Below are positions 32,521 through 41,480 of a stretch of DNA of 64,000 bases, one piece after another. The notes below the pieces were generated by a model. That model was not told the origin of the DNA and made no database searches. It saw nothing but the letters and a program-made list of their open reading frames with translations. How positions within the stretch are numbered: the stretch's first letter is position 1; every line of letters starts with the position of its first letter. The position numbers and the translations under genes are program-made. The stretch comes from Ruminococcus bicirculans (ex Wegman et al. 2014) (lineage in GTDB: Bacteria; Bacillota; Clostridia; Oscillospirales; Ruminococcaceae): the NCBI RefSeq assembly GCF_000723465.1, contig NZ_HF545617.1, positions 124,001 to 188,000 on the forward strand, given 5' to 3'.

Positions 32521-33213
32521 TTATTCTTTTCTTGGGTCAACGATCTTAACAGCGTCAGCTACTCTGCCGTACTGACCCTGTGCTTTCTCAAAAGCAGTGT
32601 TAGCATCGTCGCCAGCCTTGATGAAGTCCATCATCTTGCCGAAGTTTACAAACTTGTAGCCGATGATCTCGTCATCTTCGTTAAGTGCAAGACCTGTAAC
32701 ATAGCCGTCTGTCATTTCAAGGTATCTAGGACCCTTTGCAAGTGTACCATACATAGTACCTACCTGTGAACGAAGTCCCTTACCAAGGTCCTCAAGACCA
32801 GCGCCTACTACAAGACCGCCCTCAGAGAATGCACTCTGTGAACGACCGTAAACGATCTGGAGGAAAAGCTCTCTCATAGCTGTGTTGATAGCGTCGCAAA
32901 CGAGGTCTGTGTTAAGAGCCTCGAGAACTGTTCTGCCTGGAAGGATCTCTGATGCCATAGCAGCAGAGTGTGTCATACCTGAGCAGCCGATAGTTTCAAC
33001 GAGACATTCCTGGATAACGCCCTCTTTTACATTAAGTGTCAGCTTGCAGCAGCCCTGCTGTGGAGCACACCAGCCGATACCGTGTGTAAAGCCTGAGATA
33101 TCCTTGATTTCCTTAGCTTTTACCCACTTTGCTTCTTCTGGAATTGGAGCTGCACCGTGAGCAACGCCCTGAGCGATAGGGCACATTGTTTCAACTTCGT
33201 GAGAATAAACCAT
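32521..33213 (-). CDS. NifU/IscU-like iron-sulfur scaffold protein
   Basis: 230 residues, cytoplasmic. The first half resembles the NifU N-terminal/IscU fold, with cysteines at GIGWCAPQQGCCKL and ETIGCSGMTHSAAMASEI and the core VKEGVIQECLVETIGCSGM. The second half is an extension with no recognised motif. It likely builds or carries a cluster for the GGGtGRT protein, but this is inferred from the operon. The single promoter (33274-33302) and shared terminator define a two-gene unit. Confidence 0.8.
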   Translation of the reverse strand: MVYSHEVETMCPIAQGVAHGAAPIPEEAKWVKAKEIKDISGFTHGIGWCAPQQGCCKLTLNVKEGVIQECLVETIGCSGMTHSAAMASEILPGRTVLEALNTDLVCDAINTAMRELFLQIVYGRSQSAFSEGGLVVGAGLEDLGKGLRSQVGTMYGTLAKGPRYLEMTDGYVTGLALNEDDEIIGYKFVNFGKMMDFIKAGDDANTAFEKAQGQYGRVADAVKIVDPRKE

Positions 33214-33273
33214 TATTTACATAACTCCTCTCAAATGATTTTGGTGTAAATGTTGTATATTACATACACTCAT

Positions 33274-33302
33274 ATTATAACGCATATTTCGCCATTTTGC
33301 AA
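33274..33302 (-). promoter_or_regulatory. Promoter of the NifU-like/GGGtGRT operon
   Basis: Minus strand TTGCAA, 17-base spacer, TATAAT, about 55 bases upstream of the start. Confidence 0.75.
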
Positions 33303-33332
33303 TAGTATTTTATGATTTTTAATATTTTTTTC

Positions 33333-35117
33333 TCATTCTGTGGTAATTATAACGCTGCTGAGAGGTGCGAGTCTGAGTGGCAGCTTATAGTTTGTGGTAT
33401 AAAGACCGCTGTTTATGCAGTTTGATCCACTATAAATATCACGGTCAGAGTTGAGAAGCTCTTTGTAGGCTCCGTTTTGCTCGACCTTCAGGCTATAGTT
33501 CTGATAGCTTCCGGAAAAATTGAACACCATATAAAGCGTCTTGCCGGAAGGGTCGCTTCTGCGGTAGGCATAAATGCACTGATTTTTGTTGTCTGCGTCT
33601 ATCCAGCGGAAAGATGTGGAATTATAGTCGGACTTATACAGTGCAGGCTGTTCAAGATAAAGCTTGTGGAGTGCTTTCACATACTCGTGTAATGAATCAT
33701 GTATAGGATATGTGAGCAAATTCCAGCCCAGTTCTTTTTCATCACGCCATTCAAGATATTCGCCAAGCTCGTTGCCCATGAAATTGAGTTTCTTGCCGGG
33801 GTGAGTGAACTGGAAAGTATACAGTGCTCTTATGGTAGCAAACTGCTCCTGCTGACTGCCGAACACCTTATCCACCATGGTTTTCTTGCCGTGAACTACC
33901 TCGTCGTGGGAGTAAGGAAGAATGAAAAGGTCATTATAGAAATAACTCATTGAGAAAGTCATTTTATTGTGATGATTTCTGCGTTCAAAAGGCGGAGTCT
34001 TTATATAATTGATGGTATCGTTCATGAAGCCCAGATCCCATTTATAGTCAAAACCAAGACCGCCGAACTCAACAGGGGCAGTTACCTTTGTGTAGTTTGT
34101 GGAATCTTCTGCGAAAAGCATAACGTCAGGGTGCATTTTCTGAATGGCGTAATTAGTGTTCTTCAAGAACCATATACCGCTGTCGTTCACAGCGTCATCA
34201 GTGTGGCCGTGACGATAGATAAGGTTTGCAACTGCGTCATATCTCAATCCGTCAACATGATATTTTTCTATCCAGAAATTAACTGAAGATTTTACAAAGC
34301 TAAGCACATGAGGCTTTGTGTAGTCAAACAGGGCAGTACCCCACTCGGAGTATCTGTCATACTCGTTGTCGCTTTCAAAGAGGAAGCTTCCGTCATATAT
34401 GTGCAGGGCATAGAAATCACGGACAAAATGTACGGGTACAAAGTCCAGAATAATGCCGATATTTTCCGCATGACAAGCGTCTATGAACTTCATAAGCCCT
34501 CTAGGGTCGCCGTAACGGCTGGTTGCGGAGAAATATCCCGACACCTGATAGCCCCATGAGCCGTCATAAGGATATTCCGTCAGTGGCAGAAGCTCGATAT
34601 GGGTATAGCCCATTTCCTTTACATAAGGTATGAGCAGGTCTATCATTTCTTCATAGGTGTAAAAGCGGTCGGTTTCTTCTTTTCCCTCTTTTATGCGCCA
34701 CGAGCCGAAATGTACCTCATATATGTTCATTGGCTTTTCATAGCATTTGTCACGCTTTGAGAGCCATTCTTGGTCATTCCAGCTATAGCTGTTGATATCA
34801 TACACCACAGACGCATTTTTCGGTCTTACCTCGCTGTACACCGCAAAAGGGTCTGAGCGGTAGTGCTTTTCAAGAGTAGGCGTTGTGATAACATACTGAT
34901 AAATGTCACCCTCTTTTGCAGGGCGTTCAACGCTCCATACCCCACGTTCATCACATTCCATAGGGATAATATCTCCATTCAGGCAAAGCTCTACCTTCCT
35001 TGCATGGGGCGCATAGGTGGAAAATCTTATGCCGTTCTCTATTTTTACTGCCCCCAGGGCTTCATACGCTCTACAGCTTTGACCATTTATAAATTCTGTG
35101 ATGATATTGTTTTTCAT
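33333..35117 (-). CDS. glgB: 1,4-alpha-glucan branching enzyme
   Basis: 594 residues, cytoplasmic. Introduces alpha-1,6 branches into glycogen. A CBM48 domain (about 25-110, IRFSTYAPHARKVELCLNGD) precedes a GH13 barrel: ELLPLTEYPYDGSWGYQVSGYFSATSRYG, nucleophile Asp in VDGLRYDAVAN, acid/base Glu in LFAEDST, and LPYSHDEVVHGKKTM. The C-terminal beta domain is complete. It is shorter than the enterobacterial enzyme because the N1 domain is missing, as is common in Firmicutes. No other glg gene is adjacent. SD GGGGGAAA. Confidence 0.94.
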   Translation of the reverse strand: MKNNIITEFINGQSCRAYEALGAVKIENGIRFSTYAPHARKVELCLNGDIIPMECDERGVWSVERPAKEGDIYQYVITTPTLEKHYRSDPFAVYSEVRPKNASVVYDINSYSWNDQEWLSKRDKCYEKPMNIYEVHFGSWRIKEGKEETDRFYTYEEMIDLLIPYVKEMGYTHIELLPLTEYPYDGSWGYQVSGYFSATSRYGDPRGLMKFIDACHAENIGIILDFVPVHFVRDFYALHIYDGSFLFESDNEYDRYSEWGTALFDYTKPHVLSFVKSSVNFWIEKYHVDGLRYDAVANLIYRHGHTDDAVNDSGIWFLKNTNYAIQKMHPDVMLFAEDSTNYTKVTAPVEFGGLGFDYKWDLGFMNDTINYIKTPPFERRNHHNKMTFSMSYFYNDLFILPYSHDEVVHGKKTMVDKVFGSQQEQFATIRALYTFQFTHPGKKLNFMGNELGEYLEWRDEKELGWNLLTYPIHDSLHEYVKALHKLYLEQPALYKSDYNSTSFRWIDADNKNQCIYAYRRSDPSGKTLYMVFNFSGSYQNYSLKVEQNGAYKELLNSDRDIYSGSNCINSGLYTTNYKLPLRLAPLSSVIITTE

Positions 35118-35170
35118 GCCGTTTCCCCCTGTGAAAAATATGATAATGATAAAATATTTATAAAAAGTTA

Positions 35171-35198
35171 TTGAAATTTCATAAATTTATGATATAAT
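35171..35198 (+). promoter_or_regulatory. Promoter of the TetR-family gene
   Basis: TTGAAA, 16-base spacer, TATAAT. The leader is about 100 bases and contains an interrupted TTTTTT/AAAAAA hairpin near 35247-35274. Confidence 0.65.
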
Positions 35199-35304
35199 GA
35201 AAGTTAGCGCGAATTGTCTGCTTTTTTGACATTAATTCAGCTTAGTCTGATTTTTTCTCAAAAAAGACCTTTTGTCGTTATGAATCTGAAAGGAATGTAG
35301 TTAA

Positions 35305-35865
35305 ATGTCAAGCTCTGCGATAACCAAAAGTGCTTTGTGTGATTCACTGAAAAAACTCTGCGAGCAAAAACCCTTTGATAAAATATCCATATCCGATATA
35401 ACAGGTGAGTGCGGTCTTAACCGCCAGTCTTTTTATTACCATTTTCAGGATAAATATGAGCTTTTGAGCTATATCTATCTTCACGAGCTTTTCGCTGACA
35501 TCACCAAAGGCGTAAACTACGACAACTGGTATGAGCGTCTTGAAGGATTTCTTGTAAATATGCTCAAAGACAAGCGCTTTTACTCAAACACGCTAAAAAG
35601 CAACGAAAAGATATTTGAGCATTATCTTTTCAGAAGTATGCACAAGCTGTTCATCAGATTTTTCTATCACGCTGTTGCTATAACCAGAAAGCGTTCCGAT
35701 AAGGCGAAGTTCTTTGCCGATTTTTATTCTCATGGCTATTGCGGAATAATAATAGATTGGGCAACGGGCGGAATGAGAGAAACTCCACATGACGTAATGC
35801 TGAAAATGCGTGAGCTTGCATACGAAAATGTTACCATTGGTGAGGGATTCAGACAGAACCTTTGA
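35305..35865 (+). CDS. TetR/AcrR-family transcriptional regulator
   Basis: 186 residues. The N-terminal helix-turn-helix is LCEQKPFDKISISDITGECGLNRQSFYYHFQDKYELLSYI (about 15-55). The C-terminal domain, with GYCGIIIDWATGGMRETPHDVM, fits the DhaS-like (TetR_C_8) group. Divergent from glgB with a 187-base shared region, so glgB is a candidate target along with the gene itself; no operator palindrome is obvious. SD AAAGGAA. Confidence 0.88.
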   Translation: MSSSAITKSALCDSLKKLCEQKPFDKISISDITGECGLNRQSFYYHFQDKYELLSYIYLHELFADITKGVNYDNWYERLEGFLVNMLKDKRFYSNTLKSNEKIFEHYLFRSMHKLFIRFFYHAVAITRKRSDKAKFFADFYSHGYCGIIIDWATGGMRETPHDVMLKMRELAYENVTIGEGFRQNL

Positions 35866-35940
35866 CAAAAGTCACACAATCACTCTGTTATTTTATCATA
35901 TTTTATGTAATAAGTGAATAGACAAACCTAAACATACGAC

Positions 35941-35980
35941 AAAAAAAGCGACAGATCTGGATTTCTGTCGCTTTTATTTT
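35941..35980. terminator. Bidirectional terminator between TetR and yfhO genes
   Basis: AAAAGCGACAGA pairs with TCTGTCGCTTTT, with A and T runs on either side; it serves both convergent genes. Confidence 0.88.
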
Positions 35981-35984
35981 TTTC

Positions 35985-38504
35985 CTACTTTGAAGCTTTT
36001 GTTTTTCTTCTGTCAATAATAACGCATGCTATGAATATCAGCAATCCTGCCCCTGAGAGAACTATGCCCTTGTGGAGCAACGGTGCGGTAAAGGTTATCT
36101 TTATGCTGTGGCTGCCTTTTGGTATCTTGAAGCCAAGGAATGCAGTGTCGGTCTTTTCACACTGCACTTCTTTGCCGTCGATCTCGGCGGTGAAACCGTC
36201 GGTATACGGAATGGAGATGGTGAAATAGCCGTCATTTTTAACGTCTATAGTGCCGTTTATCACATCTCCGTGAGAGGTCTTCTTGTCTATCATGAACGGG
36301 TCAACGTCACGCACAAGGCTGTCTTTGTCGATGACATAACAGCGAACGTTGGTTATCTCATACTTGCCGTCAGAGAAATTCACTTTAACGCTGTCTGCAC
36401 TATAGTCCTGACCTGTGGTTATGACATATTCAAAACGTCTGTTATTATTGTAATACTTCCAATCAGGTGCAGTGAGCTTGTTTTTATTGCCGTTTATGGA
36501 CACCCAAGCGTCCTTTCTGCCACCCTTTATATCGTTGTTCACATTGAAAGATACAAACATTATCTCATTGTTCGTGAGCATTTCGGGAAGCGTTATCTCC
36601 TGAGTGAAAGGCTTTTTAGCGTCAATGGTGTATTTTCCCCATTCACGCTTTATCTGGCCGCACTCTGTAAAGTTGATGGAGCGTACCTTTTTGATATCAG
36701 ATGAAAATGACTTTTCCGTCTTATCCTCAACTATTATATTATTGAAAAGAGCTTCCACTGAGTAAGGATAATTCAGGGAATTATATTCTTTTCTGCCGAT
36801 AAGAGCATTGGTAGCATATCCGAAAGGCAGAACGTCATTGTTTTCATAAAGTGAAAGGCTTCCGCTCTCTTTTATCTTCTTGTAGCCTGACACTGCCTTT
36901 ACCGGGTCGTCAGTGATAAGATATCTGTTTGAAAAATACATATCAGCAATAAGGCTTCGTGTCTGAGTGGTCAGGGAAGTGTTGCGGTATGAATTTTCGT
37001 TGTATATCTCGCTGTAATAAAATTTGTTGTAATCTTTATTGTGCAGTGAGGAATATATTGACATGGTGTAATAATCTGCATTATATATCATGTTCACTGT
37101 GTTCACTTCGTCAACGCAGTTTGAAGTCCTCGATATCTCCTCTTGCGAGCCGACATAATCTGCAAGTGTATTCATATCACTGCTGTTATCATATTCAAGC
37201 TCACTTAAAGGCACGAGCTTGTCTGCAAAGTTTGCATATACTGTGGATACCACTAGGCAAAGGGACATTCCTATATTAAGTATGAACTCTTTTTTGCAGC
37301 GTCTGTATACAAACAGGCTCGACATAAGTACAACAAAGTCAAGGATAATATAAAACTCCACTTTTTTGGTGGTCTTGAACCAGAAAACTCCTGCCAATGC
37401 AACTAAAAGGGTTATCACTGCAAGTGGTTTAAGCTTTAGCTTTCCTCTTATTATATCAAAATAGGTGTGTCCGAAAAGGAGCATACCAAGAGGAAGGAAA
37501 GGTATAAGAACTTTCGGGTCAACATACAGTGTGCCGTTTAACATATAGACTATTATAGGGCAGGTGGCTATTACCATCATAACGATCCCGAGAAATCTTC
37601 TATAGCGTTGTTTTGAGAACACCGCCGATATTATGCTAAGCACTGTGAAAAGGCAAAGTCCCATTGAGTAGTGATAATAGAGCAGGAATTTCAAGTTTAC
37701 ACCTGGTATGAACGACTTGAGATCAACATGGCTGTTGCCTGCCTCTCTGCCGGAGAGCATACAGTGCAGTGTCGGCAGGATAAGTACGCACGCCATTATC
37801 ACTGCCAGGATAAGCCTGAAAGCGAATGCTGTTCCGTCTTTGCAGAACTTCTTGAAAGTTGGCTTTTCATTTATTTTCAGCCAGCGATAAACGCCATACA
37901 CTGCCATTGCCGCAAGACCCGACACTGCAAAGAAATAGCTTGTCATGAGCATCAAAAATGCCCAAAGCGTCACCATGTATTTTCTCTTGCCCTCAAAATA
38001 ATCCTCGATAGCCATAAAACCTAAAAGCAGGAACGGCATATAATTCACGAACATTATGTGCCTGTGACTGTGGAAGATAAGGGGTGCTGAAAAGAGAAAC
38101 ACAAAGCTCAGTGCAAACGCTGTGTTGTCTGTGAATTTCTGACGCATCCATATATAGAATATCCACAGGCTTGCTATAATGCCTATTATGGATACTATCT
38201 GTATATAGGTGGACATTTTCACAAAGGGCAGAAGATAAGAAAAAAGTATTAAAGGCGAATAAAGCCCATAATATGACAGATTATAGATGTTCTCACCACA
38301 ACCTATGTTCGGGGCGAAGGAGGGAAAAAAGTCACCTGTTTTGTAAAAGAGCTTTCTGAAATAATCAGGGATAGCATAGTGCTGTCCGCCCCAATCAAGC
38401 TCAGAGCCATAGGCGTATTTAAACCTTGTGAGCGCAAGGACAAACAGAAGATATATCCCCGTAAGCACACAAAGATGTATTATATTTTTCTTACTGAGCT
38501 TCAT
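35985..38504 (-). CDS. YfhO family membrane protein (glycosyltransferase-like)
   Basis: 839 residues. About a dozen hydrophobic segments in the first 420 residues (for example IIHLCVLTGIYLLFVLALT and WILPFLPLG-type segments) are followed by a large extracytoplasmic domain and a final helix near 810-830. The early loop YAYGSELDWGGQHYAIPDYFRKLFY and IGCGENIYNLSYYGLYSPL are typical of YfhO/DUF6056-like GT-C proteins, which attach sugars to wall or lipoteichoic polymers using lipid-linked donors. The acceptor is unknown. It overlaps the PIG-L gene by 14 bases, so the two probably act together. Confidence 0.82.
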   Translation of the reverse strand: MKLSKKNIIHLCVLTGIYLLFVLALTRFKYAYGSELDWGGQHYAIPDYFRKLFYKTGDFFPSFAPNIGCGENIYNLSYYGLYSPLILFSYLLPFVKMSTYIQIVSIIGIIASLWIFYIWMRQKFTDNTAFALSFVFLFSAPLIFHSHRHIMFVNYMPFLLLGFMAIEDYFEGKRKYMVTLWAFLMLMTSYFFAVSGLAAMAVYGVYRWLKINEKPTFKKFCKDGTAFAFRLILAVIMACVLILPTLHCMLSGREAGNSHVDLKSFIPGVNLKFLLYYHYSMGLCLFTVLSIISAVFSKQRYRRFLGIVMMVIATCPIIVYMLNGTLYVDPKVLIPFLPLGMLLFGHTYFDIIRGKLKLKPLAVITLLVALAGVFWFKTTKKVEFYIILDFVVLMSSLFVYRRCKKEFILNIGMSLCLVVSTVYANFADKLVPLSELEYDNSSDMNTLADYVGSQEEISRTSNCVDEVNTVNMIYNADYYTMSIYSSLHNKDYNKFYYSEIYNENSYRNTSLTTQTRSLIADMYFSNRYLITDDPVKAVSGYKKIKESGSLSLYENNDVLPFGYATNALIGRKEYNSLNYPYSVEALFNNIIVEDKTEKSFSSDIKKVRSINFTECGQIKREWGKYTIDAKKPFTQEITLPEMLTNNEIMFVSFNVNNDIKGGRKDAWVSINGNKNKLTAPDWKYYNNNRRFEYVITTGQDYSADSVKVNFSDGKYEITNVRCYVIDKDSLVRDVDPFMIDKKTSHGDVINGTIDVKNDGYFTISIPYTDGFTAEIDGKEVQCEKTDTAFLGFKIPKGSHSIKITFTAPLLHKGIVLSGAGLLIFIACVIIDRRKTKASK

Positions 38505-39303
38505 TCACAGCCACTCCCAGCGCAGTTGCAGTTTGTTTTTTCATTTCAGGGTGTTCGCTGTAGCGTTTATACAGCGTCCAATCCTCATAATAAGCCATAT
38601 GCCACAGCTTGTTTACAGTTTTCTTTTGAGAGGTATACATATCCGCAAGCTTTTTCTTGAACTCGTATCTCTCTTTTGATATCTTTGGCAAAGTGTTGCC
38701 CACCACTTTCAGACGGCTAGCCTTGTAATACTTGCCAAAGCAGTAAAGGTCGCACTGGATATCGTTCTTATCGTATATCTCAGTGACGTAATTATGCACG
38801 TTTACATGGTGGATATGACCATATTCGCCTTTTTGATTATGCACAGCTATAAGCTTCCAATCCTTGCAGGTCATTATCTTTTCAAGGTCAGATTCGATAC
38901 CGTCCTTAACAAGCGCCCAATCGTCACGCTTACCCCTGACTTTATCAGGATATTCAAGCATTATACACTCGTTGCCCGAGGCAGTCACCACGTCCTTGAA
39001 CTCCTGAGAACGCACCTTATTTCTTCCGTTTGTTACACACACAACAAGATAGCCTTTATCATAAAGATGTCCTCCGCCCCAAAGCACTTCGTCATCAGGG
39101 TGAGCCACTATCATAAGCTTATCAGCCTTTGATGACGAAGCAAGCTGTAACTGTATGGCGGATATAGGCGTAACGTCGTAAGCCTGATTGATCGTATCTC
39201 TTATATGCCTTTTGTAGCCTAAAAACCACAGTGTGCCTATAAAAATGACTATTGCCAGAATTATTGCTGTTTCCTTTATATGCCGTCTTGTAAATCTGAG
39301 CAT
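38491..39303 (-). CDS. Membrane-anchored PIG-L family deacetylase
   Basis: 270 residues from ATG 39303; the frame extends to 39354 through the terminator hairpin of galT, so the later start is preferred, although its SD is weak. One N-terminal membrane helix (about 13-31, IILAIVIFIGTLWFLGY). The zinc site is clear: IVAHPDDEVLWGGG (HPDDE) and a second histidine motif in GHIHHVNVH. PIG-L enzymes remove N-acetyl groups from GlcNAc-containing glycoconjugates. With YfhO directly downstream, a role in surface glycan modification is a reasonable inference. Confidence 0.85.
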   Translation of the reverse strand: MLRFTRRHIKETAIILAIVIFIGTLWFLGYKRHIRDTINQAYDVTPISAIQLQLASSSKADKLMIVAHPDDEVLWGGGHLYDKGYLVVCVTNGRNKVRSQEFKDVVTASGNECIMLEYPDKVRGKRDDWALVKDGIESDLEKIMTCKDWKLIAVHNQKGEYGHIHHVNVHNYVTEIYDKNDIQCDLYCFGKYYKASRLKVVGNTLPKISKERYEFKKKLADMYTSQKKTVNKLWHMAYYEDWTLYKRYSEHPEMKKQTATALGVAVNEAQ

Positions 39304-39305
39304 AA

Positions 39306-39346
39306 AAATGCCCGCACCCTTGCAGGATCCCTTCTGCGAGATACGG
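39306..39346 (-). terminator. Terminator or attenuator between galT and the PIG-L gene
   Basis: GCCCGTATCTCGCAG pairs imperfectly with the CTGCAAGGGTGCGGGC arm around GATCC; on the minus strand TTTTT follows and then the PIG-L start codon. It would limit read-through from galT. Confidence 0.7.
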
Positions 39347-39365
39347 GCGTTCACCTCTTTCTTTA

Positions 39366-40871
39366 TTACTTGTTGTTCACATAGTCTATAAATCTTTCAA
39401 ATGCAGCTTTTCCGTCTTTGTTTCTCTTATAAACGCCTGCATGTTCAAGCACCTTTGCGAACACGATGCCTATTTCTTTCTGCAAGACCTCATGAACGTT
39501 CTCGGCTGTTATATTGTTTTTCTTTGATATCTCCTCAGCCCAGTCAGCGTGCTTTTCTATCAGCTTGTCACGGCGTACACCCGCTGTTTCCTCTGTGACC
39601 AGAACCTGAGCAAGCTTCTCCATTTCGCCTTTAAGTCTTGACGGAAGCACTGCAAGACCCATTACTTCGATAAGACCGATATTTTCTTTCTTTATATGAT
39701 GAAGCTCCTGATGGGGGTGATAAACGCCAAGAGGATATTCCTCGGTTGTGATGTTGTTTCTAAGCACAAGGTCAAGCTCATATCTGCCGTTTCTCATTCT
39801 TGCGATAGGGGTGATAGTGTTGTGCGGCTCGCCTTCAGTTTCAGCGTAAATGAACGCTTCTTCGTCGGTGTAGCCTCTCCAAGCTTTGAGTATCTTGTCA
39901 GCAAGGTCAACGAGAGCGTTTTTGTCCTCGCTGTTTATCCTGATAACGGACATAGGCCATTTAACGATACCTGCGTCAACGTTCTCAAAGCCCTTGAAAA
40001 CTATCTTTTCTTCAACAGGGGCTTTCGCCATTGCAAAAGTATAATGACCGCCCTGAAAATGTTCGTGCGAAAGGATAGATCCGCCAACGATAGGCAGGTC
40101 AGCGTTTGAACCTATGAAGTAGTGCGGAAACTGTCTAACAAAGTCAAAAAGCTTCTCAAATGCCGAACGGTCTATTACCATAGGAGTATGCTTCTTATTG
40201 AAAAGGATACAATGTTCGTTGTAATAAACATATGGGGAATACTGAAGTCCCCAGTCTGTGCCGTTTATTTTAAGGGATATAACACGGTGGTTCTGTCTTG
40301 CAGGGGAGTTCACTCGTCCTGCATATCCCACGTTCTCATAGCACAGCAGGCACTTAGGATATCCCGACTGCTTTGCAAGCTTTGCCGCTGCAATGGCTTT
40401 CGGGTCTTTTTCAGGCTTGGAAAGATTGATAGTTATATCAAGGTCGCCGTACTCTGTTGGAGCTATCCAGCGCATATCTTTCTTAACTCTGTATCTTCTT
40501 ATGTAGTCCGTGTCCTGCGAAAGCTTGTAGAAATAGTCAGTTGCGACCTTTGCAGACTGGTGGTTGTAAAGTCCCCAGAACTTTGTGTCTACCTCTGACG
40601 GTCTTGGAGTAAGAAGCCCCATGAGTTTTGTGTCGAAAAGATCTCTGTATACAATAGAATTTTCTGTAAGGCCCTTTTCCACAGCGTAATCGAGAAGCTC
40701 TTTGAGAGTGCTTTCAAGATCAACGTCAGAAAACTCCTCCGCTGGTTCGTCATATTCCTCAAGGTCAAGGGCTTCAAGAAGCCTGTTTGTAGTATAAACT
40801 CTGTCGCTCTCCTCAATAAGTCCGCTTTCCAGACCATATGTTACAAGCTTTTTAATGCTTTCAAATATCAT
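39366..40871 (-). CDS. galT: UDP-glucose-hexose-1-phosphate uridylyltransferase (Firmicute type)
   Basis: 501 residues from ATG 40871 (SD AAAGGGG); the frame opens at 40925. A Leloir-pathway enzyme exchanging UMP between UDP-glucose and galactose-1-phosphate. The active-site motif is LSHEHFQGGHYTFAMAKA (HEHFQ), with GYPKCLLCYENVGYAGRVN and WGLQYSPYVYYNEHCI as family markers for the long GalT of Gram-positives. No galK or galE is adjacent. It has a perfect promoter. Confidence 0.95.
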   Translation of the reverse strand: MIFESIKKLVTYGLESGLIEESDRVYTTNRLLEALDLEEYDEPAEEFSDVDLESTLKELLDYAVEKGLTENSIVYRDLFDTKLMGLLTPRPSEVDTKFWGLYNHQSAKVATDYFYKLSQDTDYIRRYRVKKDMRWIAPTEYGDLDITINLSKPEKDPKAIAAAKLAKQSGYPKCLLCYENVGYAGRVNSPARQNHRVISLKINGTDWGLQYSPYVYYNEHCILFNKKHTPMVIDRSAFEKLFDFVRQFPHYFIGSNADLPIVGGSILSHEHFQGGHYTFAMAKAPVEEKIVFKGFENVDAGIVKWPMSVIRINSEDKNALVDLADKILKAWRGYTDEEAFIYAETEGEPHNTITPIARMRNGRYELDLVLRNNITTEEYPLGVYHPHQELHHIKKENIGLIEVMGLAVLPSRLKGEMEKLAQVLVTEETAGVRRDKLIEKHADWAEEISKKNNITAENVHEVLQKEIGIVFAKVLEHAGVYKRNKDGKAAFERFIDYVNNK

Positions 40872-40930
40872 GTTATAGATCCCCTTTTGTACAAAAGTAT
40901 GAGTGGTAACCCCCTCAGCCAGCATCTATT

Positions 40931-40959
40931 ATTATAGACCATTGCTTATTCTTTGTCAA
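40931..40959 (-). promoter_or_regulatory. galT promoter
   Basis: Minus strand TTGACA, 17-base spacer, TATAAT, with a leader of about 50 bases. Confidence 0.82.
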
Positions 40960-41029
40960 CCGACAGACAGGCTAATTAAGATACTTTTAAGCATTTGAAA
41001 AGCGTAATAAGAATATTTTAAGATTATTT

Positions 41030-41052
41030 TGCAGGGGACGCCAGCCCCTACA
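41030..41052. repeat. Short palindromic intergenic repeat, copy 3
   Basis: TGCAGGGG and CCCCTACA flank ACGCCAG. Related to the copies at 9228 and 16917. Confidence 0.5.
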
Positions 41053-41117
41053 TTTAACGTCAGGGAAAACGATTTAGCACCGAATATTAACAAATTGTTA
41101 AATCGGCAATTGTCCTA

Positions 41118-41146
41118 TTGACAAAAGCGGGAAGTATGAGTATAAT
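41118..41146 (+). promoter_or_regulatory. Promoter of the leuA T-box transcript
   Basis: TTGACA, 17-base spacer, TATAAT; the T-box leader starts about 20 bases downstream. Confidence 0.85.
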
Positions 41147-41167
41147 AAAAACAATATGATAAAGGCG

Positions 41168-41417
41168 TTGACAGGAACAAAAGCAAAGTTCTGACATTAC
41201 AGAGAGCCGTCGGTGGGTGCAAGTCGGTATGCGGAATTTGTGATAACTCGTCCCCGAGCCTGAACGGTGAAATCTTATTAGCCGCTCACGGGTTCTCCCG
41301 TTATAGAGATACGCATTGATAGATGCGGCTGAGATATGCGGTGTGAGCCGTATATGAATGAGAGTGGTAACACGGCGAAGCTCGTCTCTCCTTTTCGGTA
41401 GGAGTGGCGATTTTTTT
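41168..41417 (+). promoter_or_regulatory. T-box leader (tRNA-Leu responsive) of leuA
   Basis: Stem I distal arm GAGAGCCGTCGGTGGGTGCA (41202-41221 region), specifier CTC (Leu) at 41247-41249 preceded by GATAA and followed by G, and the T-box element GAGTGGTAACACGG near 41362-41375. The bulge reads UGGU, which pairs with ACCA and so matches the A73 discriminator of tRNA-Leu. The terminator lies at 41383-41417. Leucine starvation would therefore raise leuA expression. Confidence 0.93.
41383..41417 (+). terminator. leuA T-box terminator hairpin
   Basis: CGTCTCTCC pairs with GGAGTGGCG with one mismatch and one wobble, followed by ATTTTTTT. Confidence 0.85.
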
Positions 41418-41480
41418 ATGCCCTTTTCCACATCACTATCAAAATAATTATCGGCTTTATATTTATAAGGAGGATCTGAC

